From: Anaerolineales bacterium
Lineage (GTDB): Bacteria; Chloroflexota; Anaerolineae; 4572-78; J111
Assembly (NCBI GenBank): GCA_020634855.1
Contig: JACKAU010000011.1
Span: forward strand, 62,001 to 126,000
Direction: 5' to 3'
Length of the DNA stretch: 64,000 nucleotides
Of the stretch, positions 37,470-43,960 are shown piece after piece (the first letter of the stretch is position 1; each line of letters opens with the position of its first letter). The position numbers and the translations under genes are program-made. The notes beneath the pieces were generated by a model. It had not been told where the DNA came from. It did not search any database and worked only from the letters and a program-made list of their open reading frames with translations.

Positions 37470-38171
37470 ATGGAAAACAGTTTCAATACGGTCAACGACC
37501 CGCCGTGGACAGCTAAAGATGTTATCTGGGCGCTCGTCCTATCAATTTCTTGGATTGTTGTTCTCAGCCTCCTGGGCGCATTAGCCCAGTTTGCCGACCT
37601 CCCGATCGACCCTAGCCTGATTGTCGTCATCGGCACATTGTTCTTACTGGTACCGGTCTGGTACTTTTCCATATACAAATACGGTGCAAAATGGGCCGAT
37701 TTGGGTCTGCGCGGTTTCCAACCCAAAGCTATCGGCCTGGGCTGTGGCCTTATGGGGCTGTCCTTTTTATTTAATATGATTTACGCCGCGATTTTGGCTG
37801 TATTTGGTTTGCAGATCCAGCCCGACATTGCTCCGATGTTTCAGGACACCGGCTTCCCGCTGATGTTATTATTTGGGGGCGCCATTATCGCTCCGGTGGT
37901 GGAAGAGATATTTTTTCGAGGGTTTGTTTTTGCCGGCCTCCGTAAATACTGGAGTTGGCCCACGGCGGCCCTGGTTAGCGCCGGACTCTTTGCGCTGGCC
38001 CACGTTATCCCCACTTCTATTCTGCCCATCTTCATCTTGGGATCCATCTTTGCCTTTCTTTACCAAGTTTCCGGCTCCGTCTGGCCCGCCATTTTGATGC
38101 ACATGTTGACCAACACCTTTGCGCTATCAGCCGCTTATGCCATCTCGCAAGGCTGGGTACCGACGCCTTAA
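37470..38171 (+). CDS. CPBP family intramembrane metalloprotease
   Basis: About 233 aa from ATG 37470; the upstream in-frame extension overlaps the FHA gene and is not supported. Several hydrophobic helices carry the CPBP (Abi/Rce1-like) motifs: EEIFFRG with E145, E146 and R150; H178 in FALAHVIP; and a further His in AILMHMLTN. These form the glutamate/His active site of Rce1-type proteases. Possible roles are processing of membrane or exported peptides. It follows the FHA gene after 110 bp. Confidence 0.85.
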   Translation: MENSFNTVNDPPWTAKDVIWALVLSISWIVVLSLLGALAQFADLPIDPSLIVVIGTLFLLVPVWYFSIYKYGAKWADLGLRGFQPKAIGLGCGLMGLSFLFNMIYAAILAVFGLQIQPDIAPMFQDTGFPLMLLFGGAIIAPVVEEIFFRGFVFAGLRKYWSWPTAALVSAGLFALAHVIPTSILPIFILGSIFAFLYQVSGSVWPAILMHMLTNTFALSAAYAISQGWVPTP

Positions 38172-38324
38172 TTATCAGTTCTTCGCTTTCTTTCGATCCC
38201 ATCAATAATCTGATAAGATGTTATAATAGAGTTTATAGAAATTAAACTTAGGGTGGCCCTGAACCTGGCGGGACGGTCGCTCACCCCTACTATCACAACC
38301 ATACTACAACTGGAGAAACCTTCT

Positions 38325-38876
38325 ATGTATACGCTAATTGCACCTGTTCCCATAGCACTAGCCACCGCTCTCAATCCTTACCGCCAAAAATATGATCCGT
38401 TGGCCTCTGTACTGCCGCCTCATATTAGCATCCTCAGTCCCTTTGAATTTTCCGATCCACCGGAGTTACTCTATAATCATTTTCATAATGTGGGAGAAAC
38501 ATTCGCGCCCATCAAAGTCTCGATCGCGGGATGGGATACCTATCGGCATATCGATTATCAAATCCGCCTGCCGGCCCTGGCCGGCCGAGACATTCTGGTA
38601 GAACTTCGTGAAAATTTACTAACGGGTCCCTTGAAATATTGTCCTGGCCAGGATAAGGATTATTCGCCTCACATTATCTTGGGGAAGTTTACCGAACAGG
38701 CTGATCTGGAAAAGGCCAGGCAGGATTTGCAGGGATTTGAACCACAATTTATATTCAGAGTTACACATCTGGAACTTCGTCGCTGGGAAAAACCGGGCGA
38801 TCCATGGAAATTGCGCAAAAAAATTACCTTAGAAGCAACCCTGGCCGGTGCTCGAAGAACCAGACAAATCAATTAA
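38325..38876 (+). CDS. 2H phosphoesterase (LigT / 2'-5' RNA ligase superfamily)
   Basis: About 183 aa from ATG 38325, which has GGAGA 10 nt upstream. The first HxT/S motif is PHISILSPF (H33, S35). The second is SPHIILGKF (H116), where the usual Thr/Ser is Ile (position 118). The fold predicts RNA 2',3'-cyclic phosphodiesterase activity; the substitution may weaken or alter catalysis. A pentapeptide gene follows 18 bp later. Confidence 0.75.
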   Translation: MYTLIAPVPIALATALNPYRQKYDPLASVLPPHISILSPFEFSDPPELLYNHFHNVGETFAPIKVSIAGWDTYRHIDYQIRLPALAGRDILVELRENLLTGPLKYCPGQDKDYSPHIILGKFTEQADLEKARQDLQGFEPQFIFRVTHLELRRWEKPGDPWKLRKKITLEATLAGARRTRQIN

Positions 38877-38894
38877 GGGAGCAGATGGAGTCGG

Positions 38895-39206
38895 ATGGAA
38901 TTTTCTCAAAGAGAATTGTACCAATTAATCAACTTGGCAAACGGCCCGTTATGGCTGGTTGGAGCTGATCTTAGCGAAGCCAATTTAAGTCGGGCCCTCC
39001 TGCGTGAGGCGGATTTAGCCTGGAGCAACCTGCGCGGGGCAGACTTACGCGGCGCCGATCTGGAAGAAGCCAGCTTGCGCAGCGCAGACTTAACCAATGC
39101 CGATTTACGAAATGCAAACCTGAAAGGGGCCAATTTGGAAGGGGCCATCCTCGATGGAGCAAAATTGCAAGGGGCGATAATGCCCGATGGCAGAACCTAC
39201 TATTAA
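38895..39206 (+). CDS. Short pentapeptide-repeat protein
   Basis: A 103-aa protein; residues about 22-98 are A(D/N)LxX repeats (for example LRGADLRGADLEEASL), enough for about four coils of a beta-helix. It is cytoplasmic and probably co-transcribed with the 2H phosphoesterase. A GGGAGCAGATGGAG stretch just upstream provides the ribosome-binding site. Function unknown. Confidence 0.8.
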   Translation: MEFSQRELYQLINLANGPLWLVGADLSEANLSRALLREADLAWSNLRGADLRGADLEEASLRSADLTNADLRNANLKGANLEGAILDGAKLQGAIMPDGRTYY

Positions 39207-39208
39207 CC

Positions 39209-39298
39209 TCAAGTTGCCGCTAGTTGTTCTTTCAACCAGCTAGCGACTTGACAATTTATTACCGGGATCAAGGTCAGCACTACGTGGCTGGCCTTTTT
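39209..39298 (-). pseudogene. Out-of-frame C-terminal tail of the alpha/beta hydrolase
   Basis: Adding one A to the A5 run at 39294-39298 (minus strand) extends the hydrolase with KASHVVLTLIPV and a tail ending WLKEQLAAT before a stop at 39209-39211. SHVVLT supplies the missing catalytic histidine typical of this family. The natural gene therefore probably ends at 39209, 2 bp from the convergent pentapeptide gene. Confidence 0.75.
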
Positions 39299-40299
39299 GT
39301 TTCGATCAAAGTCGCCTGGGGCGCTGCTTGATGCATAGCCTGGGCGTGCTCCGGCGGGGCGACTCGGTCCCGCCGGCTGTAAACCAGCAAAATGGGCATA
39401 GGGTCAAGCCGTTTGATATTCACCAGCGGATCGAGCAGATCGAATAAGCTGCTGGTACTATGCCGGCTTCGATAACCGCCTTCATGCCACGTATCCCACA
39501 CCTGCTTGGCCGACATTTCCCGCAGCAAATCTAACACAGGCGAACCATAGTAGGTATTCCACATTTCCCGGTAAAAGAGCGATTTACTTAATTTCAACTG
39601 AACAGGTGTTTCCAATACGACCAGCGCCTCGGCCAGATCCGGCTCGGCCACACTTCGCTCAGCTAGAGATCGAATGGCGATGGCCCCGCCCAAGCTGATA
39701 CCCACCACGCCGACCCGATAAATGTCCGGCTGCGCGCGTAGAAATCGGAGGGCAGCCGGAATAGTGGTCAAAACTTCAGGATAAGCCAGCGGGCGATAAC
39801 GATAATCGCCATGACCGGGCAGATCGATGGTCAGAACGGCCAACCCTTCAGCCAGTAAAGCTCGGATCAATCGCCACTTGAAAGATGTTTTGGTATCGCC
39901 CGCTCCGTGGACCAGACAAATGGCTGCCTCACTCCCTCCCGGTGGCATCAGCCAATAACCTGGTATCTTGTTATTGCCGTCGGCTATCTCAACTCGACGG
40001 CAGGTGCCGTGAGCGGGATGATCCGGTTCGAATATCTGATCGGGATTGGGCGGCGGCCAGAAAAACGAGCCACCTAACAAAAGCACACTAACAGCCAGCA
40101 AGCCGATCACCGGCGTCCACAACAAAACGACGAAAGAGTTGGGCAAAATAACACCACCCAGAAGCAACAATCCTAACCCACAGAGGTAGCCTAACCATCG
40201 ACTTCCCCCAACTAAAGAAGCGCCCCGTAGTTGAAGCACGGTTGCCGCCAATTGACCAATGCCTAGAGTCACCAAAAAAACTGCCGCCGCTCCCTGCAT
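39280..40299 (-). CDS. Membrane-anchored alpha/beta hydrolase, frameshifted at the C-terminus
   Basis: 339 aa as read. About three hydrophobic segments occupy residues 1-80, followed by an alpha/beta hydrolase domain: oxyanion region CLVHGAGDTKTSF, nucleophile elbow GISLGG, and an acid in YSRRDRVAPPEH. The protein ends abruptly at ETKRPAT without the catalytic histidine. A one-base slip in an A-run restores about 28 residues including SHVVLT (see 39209-39298). It is therefore either a sequencing error, a recent inactivating mutation or a slippage-regulated gene. It resembles dienelactone hydrolase/peptidase-S9-like esterases; substrate unknown. Confidence 0.82.
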   Translation of the reverse strand: MQGAAAVFLVTLGIGQLAATVLQLRGASLVGGSRWLGYLCGLGLLLLGGVILPNSFVVLLWTPVIGLLAVSVLLLGGSFFWPPPNPDQIFEPDHPAHGTCRRVEIADGNNKIPGYWLMPPGGSEAAICLVHGAGDTKTSFKWRLIRALLAEGLAVLTIDLPGHGDYRYRPLAYPEVLTTIPAALRFLRAQPDIYRVGVVGISLGGAIAIRSLAERSVAEPDLAEALVVLETPVQLKLSKSLFYREMWNTYYGSPVLDLLREMSAKQVWDTWHEGGYRSRHSTSSLFDLLDPLVNIKRLDPMPILLVYSRRDRVAPPEHAQAMHQAAPQATLIETKRPAT

Positions 40300-40304
40300 C
40301 GATT

Positions 40305-40832
40305 TTAATCCACGCTAAATGGTCCGGCTAAATCTTCTGAATGATTATTATGAGCAAAAATCCGAAAGCCTCGGGCTTGATAATTGGCCAAAGCACGGGG
40401 ATGGTCAAGCGTACACGTATGAACCCACACTCGAGCCGCCCCCAACGCCCAAGCTTGCTCAACGGCCGCTGTCAACAAAGGCCCGCCTAAACCCAGCCCG
40501 ATAAATGGCGGGAGCAGTCCAAAATAAGCCACTTCCACGGAGTCGGCCGGCTGCACTTCCAATTCAAAATACCCCGCCGGCGTTCCGGATAAGTAGCCGA
40601 CCCAGGTCTTGAGTTCCGGTCGATCGACCCACTCGGCCCATTGCTGGCGGGTCCAGTTAAGCCGGTTAGTCCAAAACCATGCTTTACCCACTATTGTGTA
40701 AAGAAATTGGTTCAATTCAGGCAGCGGAATGCCCACTGGTTTGATCTCAAAGTTGGGGTTATCGTTGGGTTTAGGGCGCAACTGTTGGGGGTTGGTCATC
40801 TCCAGATAGTATGTAGTTACCTCAACCGGCAT
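40305..40832 (-). CDS. GNAT family N-acetyltransferase
   Basis: About 175 aa from ATG 40832 behind AGAGGT; a longer start at 40862 is possible. The acetyl-CoA-binding motif A reads VAYFGLLPPFIGLGLGGPLL (the Q/RxxGxG/A loop is GLGLGG), followed by motif B (CTLDHPRALANYQARGF). It acetylates an amine of unknown identity. It ends 5 bp from the start of the alpha/beta hydrolase gene on the same strand, so the two form an operon. Confidence 0.87.
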   Translation of the reverse strand: MPVEVTTYYLEMTNPQQLRPKPNDNPNFEIKPVGIPLPELNQFLYTIVGKAWFWTNRLNWTRQQWAEWVDRPELKTWVGYLSGTPAGYFELEVQPADSVEVAYFGLLPPFIGLGLGGPLLTAAVEQAWALGAARVWVHTCTLDHPRALANYQARGFRIFAHNNHSEDLAGPFSVD

Positions 40833-40909
40833 AAATCGACCTCTGATCAAATTTGTCGTCAAATGCAGGCCACATGATATTGGTCGAGATAAAAAATAGC
40901 AACTTGTCC

Positions 40910-41000
40910 AAAAAAAACAACTCGTCTTGGTTGAGAACCGTCAACACCCGGCCGATTTTGTTACGGTCGATGAAGGTGTTCCCCACAACAACGAGTTGTT
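40910..41000 (-). terminator. Large-loop terminator after the LPVTG surface protein
   Basis: On the minus strand CAACTCGT (complement of 40991-40998) pairs with ACGAGTTG (complement of 40918-40925) across a 65-nt loop, followed by T8. It lies 60 bp after the stop codon of the gene ending at 41059. Confidence 0.5.
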
Positions 41001-41016
41001 TGTTTAGCGAGTTTTT

Positions 41017-41033
41017 CAGGTGACGGTCACCTG
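41017..41033. promoter_or_regulatory. Short palindrome CAGGTGACGGTCACCTG
   Basis: An 8-bp inverted repeat around one central base, followed on the plus strand by a T5 run. It could be part of a terminator or a protein-binding site between the GNAT gene and the surface protein gene. Confidence 0.4.
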
Positions 41034-41058
41034 ATTTTTGCGTAAGTACAAAGTTATT

Positions 41059-42297
41059 TTAGCGGTTAGAGCGCGACCAACTCCATTTGGCGCGATAAAC
41101 AGCGCCGGAAACCAATAATAGCAGGACCAGCACGGCGCCCCAGAAACGACCATCCTGCATCAGAGGAGCGTCGTCGGTACCGGTTACCGGTAAGGCGCCA
41201 TCGACCATCTCTTCCGATTGACCGGTCGTTGTCGCCGTACCGGATGAGCTTGTCCCCTCGCCGGTTGAGGTCATTACCCCGCCTCCGGTCTCCGTACGGG
41301 TGATCGTCATCGTACGCGTCACCGGTCCAACCAAGCTAAGGCCATCGAGAGTATATTCGCCCAAGGACTGATTCGGCCACTTGTTCCAGCCCCGGATAAA
41401 AATGGCCATGGTATCCGCGGTGGGTGTCACTTGAGTGCTGTACTCAGAGAAAGCGAATTCATCGGCGTCAAATCCCTGCTCATCCCAGGGCAGTTCGACC
41501 CAATCGTCGGACGGGATGGCCCGCCAATTTTCGCCGCCGTCGAAATCGATGGCGTATTGGAGACGATAACCGTAACTGCTGGCGTCGATATCGCCAAAGC
41601 CGGAACGAATCTGCCCATTGAGCGTTAACGTGTATACCTGACCGGGCGTCACGGTTACTTTTTGGTAGATACCGCCGTATTGATCTGGCTCAACGCCTTG
41701 ATCAATGCTAATGCGTTGGGCCGCCTGGCCGCTTTTTATAAACGGGATAGCCGACTCAGCCGAGAAAGTAACGACGCCTCGGTTATTGCTAAAGCCCTGC
41801 CAGTTAATCCCGATGCCGTCCTCACTAAACCCTTCCTCGAAACCGCCGTTTTTGAGAATTTCCTCAATTTGAGCGACGTCAACTTCCACTTCTACGGTTC
41901 TGGTCGAAGTTGAAGTTGAGGCGTCGCCACCGGTCGAGCCAGTCCCGCCTGTGGTAGCCGCCCCCGCATCCGGGGTCGGAGTAGCAGCCGGCTCGGTGGT
42001 GGGTTCGGTGGTCGGCTCCACCGTGACTTCCTCAGTAGGTTCTTCAGTGGGTTCTTCTGAAATAACACGGGTGGGAGTAGGAGTTGTATCCTCCGAAGAC
42101 GCTGTGTCACCCTCGCTCTCGGTGGTCGCTTCAGTCTCTTGGGTGGAGACGGGGGTAGCCGTGGGTGGTTCGCCGGCCACGTTTTGGCCACTGGCAGCGA
42201 AAAACACGTTGTAAATGAGCACTCCCACCAAGCAGATCAGCACCAAGGCCAAGAGCGCGATAAGAATTACCCGTCGATTTTCTTGAAATCTTTCCAT
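41059..42297 (-). CDS. Surface protein with PT-rich stalk, beta-sandwich domain and LPVTG tail
   Basis: About 412 aa from the ATG at 42297 (GGAG 8 nt upstream; a TTG four codons earlier is less likely). An N-terminal signal/anchor segment (about 8-31) is followed by a Thr/Glu/Pro-rich stalk. A domain of about 150 residues (about 145-310) has carbohydrate-binding-module-like features: ILKNGGFEEGF, VTPGQVYTLTLNGQI and a late YTLDGLSLVG strand. A second Ser/Thr linker leads to LPVTG at about 369-373, a hydrophobic segment and a basic tail. It looks like a cell-wall-sorted, sugar-binding protein. Confidence 0.78.
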   Translation of the reverse strand: MERFQENRRVILIALLALVLICLVGVLIYNVFFAASGQNVAGEPPTATPVSTQETEATTESEGDTASSEDTTPTPTRVISEEPTEEPTEEVTVEPTTEPTTEPAATPTPDAGAATTGGTGSTGGDASTSTSTRTVEVEVDVAQIEEILKNGGFEEGFSEDGIGINWQGFSNNRGVVTFSAESAIPFIKSGQAAQRISIDQGVEPDQYGGIYQKVTVTPGQVYTLTLNGQIRSGFGDIDASSYGYRLQYAIDFDGGENWRAIPSDDWVELPWDEQGFDADEFAFSEYSTQVTPTADTMAIFIRGWNKWPNQSLGEYTLDGLSLVGPVTRTMTITRTETGGGVMTSTGEGTSSSGTATTTGQSEEMVDGALPVTGTDDAPLMQDGRFWGAVLVLLLLVSGAVYRAKWSWSRSNR

Positions 42298-42351
42298 GGC
42301 CAACTCCAAATTATGTGGCTAAAACAAATAGTTATGTCAACTTGTCTTTCT

Positions 42352-42390
42352 AAAACAAACGCCCCGAAGCTAGTCGGGGCGCTTGTTATT
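42352..42390 (-). terminator. Terminator after the LysM/PKD protein
   Basis: GCCCCGA (42361-42367) and TCGGGGC (42374-42380) form a GC-rich stem extended by AACAA/TTGTT. T-rich tracts on both sides would allow bidirectional use. Confidence 0.7.
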
Positions 42391-42402
42391 TTACCTAATA
42401 TT

Positions 42403-43794
42403 TTAGTAAGTCCAAGGCGGAATGACGACGGCTTGATCAGGCTGCAATCCTGCATCCAGGCTCAAACCGTTCGCTTCAGCCAGCACCGCCGGGTCCAAGC
42501 CACACTCGAAGGCAATCGACGCCAGGGTATCAGAGGGTTGGGTAATATACACATTAGGGCCTTCTCTGATCTGGCCGGTCGGAATAAATACACCTTGCCC
42601 TTCGATGACGTAGGAATCAGCGTTAATATCATTCAGAAAAGCCAAATCGGGAATTGGTACGTCGAACTCATACGAGATACCGAACAACGTATCGCCGTAT
42701 TGAACCTGGTAACAAAAACCCACAGTCCCGGCATTTGAGGCCGATTGAATAGCGGCAGCTACAGAAACCGAACTCTCTTGACTGGCTTCGTCGTCCGGCT
42801 CTTCGCTATCAGCGTCTTCCTGCTGTGAAGGCGGGGTTGGTCCCACAACCGTCACATCGGCGGTATCGGTGGCCGTGACGCCACAGTTATCGGTCACAGT
42901 CAGGGTTGCCTGATAAGTGCCGTTATTCTTGTAACCGTGGGTTACACTCTGACCTTCCTCAGCCGGGGTGCCATCGCCAAAGTCCCAACTATAGGTCTCG
43001 ATTGTACCATCGGGATCGCCGGAGCCGCTGCCGTCAAAGATAACAACGGCTTGCCCTTTGCCTTGCATAGCGTCGTAGGGACCATTGGCATCGGCGATAG
43101 GCGGCATATTCCCGTCACAGCTAACCGGAGGTTCGCCGGTCGGTTCAGCGCCAGGCGCTTCGCCGGTCGGTTCGCCCGTCGGTTCCATGCCTGGTGTTTC
43201 GCCGGTTGGTTCACCCGTGGGTTCCATGCCGGGTGTTTCGCCGGTCGGTTCGCCCGTAGGTTCCATGCCTGGTGTTTCGCCGGTCGCTTCACCCGTGGGT
43301 TCCATGCCCGGTGTTTCGCCGGTCGCTTCACCCGTGGGTTCCATGCCCGGTGTTTCACCCGTCGGTTCGACGGTTGCGCCGGGTGGTGGCTCGGTTGTAC
43401 CCGGCGGCGGCAGAGGCTCGCCGGTCCCTTCAACAGTTCCTTCTTGAGGTTCTGTTGTAGACATCGACGCTTCATCGGTCTCATTGCCAGAAGGCAATCC
43501 TTCATCAGTGGGTTGCGTTGCCGGCTGGGTTGGGGGAACACTCACCGGTGGCGGCGGGCTGATGCCCGGAATATCAAACGGCAGCCGGGGCAATATGAAA
43601 AAGCAGAGAACGCATAACAATGCCAACACCAGCAGAACCAAGATAATAAGGCGTAGTGGACTCTGCCGGCTGGGCGCTTCTACTTCTTCATCCTCATCTA
43701 TCTCTTCAACCTCATACTCTTCTTGAGGTTCATTTTCCTCATCTTCGTCATTGTACTCAAATGAGCTCCGAAGGTCATCCAGGTTACTTGACAT
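42403..43794 (-). CDS. Membrane-anchored protein with PT repeats, PKD and two LysM domains
   Basis: A 463-aa protein. Residues 1-44 are very acidic and cytoplasmic; one transmembrane helix lies at about 48-68. Outside follow a Pro/Thr stalk, six 13-residue repeats (MEPTGEATGETPG and variants, about 140-220), and a PKD domain (about 230-318; DGSGSGDPDG, YSWDFGDGTPA). Two LysM domains lie at the C-terminus (about 358-403 and 410-460). LysM binds glycan such as peptidoglycan and PKD is a protein-interaction fold. With the anchor at the N-terminus it could tie membrane to cell wall. A GGAGAGC-type ribosome-binding site precedes the start. Confidence 0.85.
   Translation of the reverse strand: MSSNLDDLRSSFEYNDEDEENEPQEEYEVEEIDEDEEVEAPSRQSPLRLIILVLLVLALLCVLCFFILPRLPFDIPGISPPPPVSVPPTQPATQPTDEGLPSGNETDEASMSTTEPQEGTVEGTGEPLPPPGTTEPPPGATVEPTGETPGMEPTGEATGETPGMEPTGEATGETPGMEPTGEPTGETPGMEPTGEPTGETPGMEPTGEPTGEAPGAEPTGEPPVSCDGNMPPIADANGPYDAMQGKGQAVVIFDGSGSGDPDGTIETYSWDFGDGTPAEEGQSVTHGYKNNGTYQATLTVTDNCGVTATDTADVTVVGPTPPSQQEDADSEEPDDEASQESSVSVAAAIQSASNAGTVGFCYQVQYGDTLFGISYEFDVPIPDLAFLNDINADSYVIEGQGVFIPTGQIREGPNVYITQPSDTLASIAFECGLDPAVLAEANGLSLDAGLQPDQAVVIPPWTY
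43128..43370. repeat. Coding 39-bp tandem repeats
   Basis: About six units of 39 bp within the LysM/PKD gene encode MEPTGE(A/P)TGETPG. Neighbouring copies are nearly identical at the DNA level, so copy number could change by recombination or slippage without frameshift. Confidence 0.85.
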
Positions 43795-43817
43795 GGGCGC
43801 TCTCCTTGCAATGTGGC

Positions 43818-43846
43818 CTTTTAATACCGATTTATATTATGGTCAA
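43818..43846 (-). promoter_or_regulatory. Promoter candidate for the LysM/PKD gene
   Basis: Minus-strand TTGACC (43841-43846) is spaced 17 bp from TAAAAG (43818-43823). The surrounding ATACTTGACCATAAT matches the element at 36719. Confidence 0.4.
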
Positions 43847-43960
43847 GTATACCATAACCTACAAATTTATGTCAACTAGGACTTTTCAATTTTAATTGCT
43901 CCGTTAGTTAGGACGTGGTAACATACTATGATTAACAAGTTGAGTTAATTGAGGTAGACT

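Noticed and set aside
42937..43617. 226-codon Arg/Gly/Phe-rich open frame opposite the LysM/PKD gene
   Set aside because: It is the reverse reading of the 39-bp coding repeats and the PKD domain.
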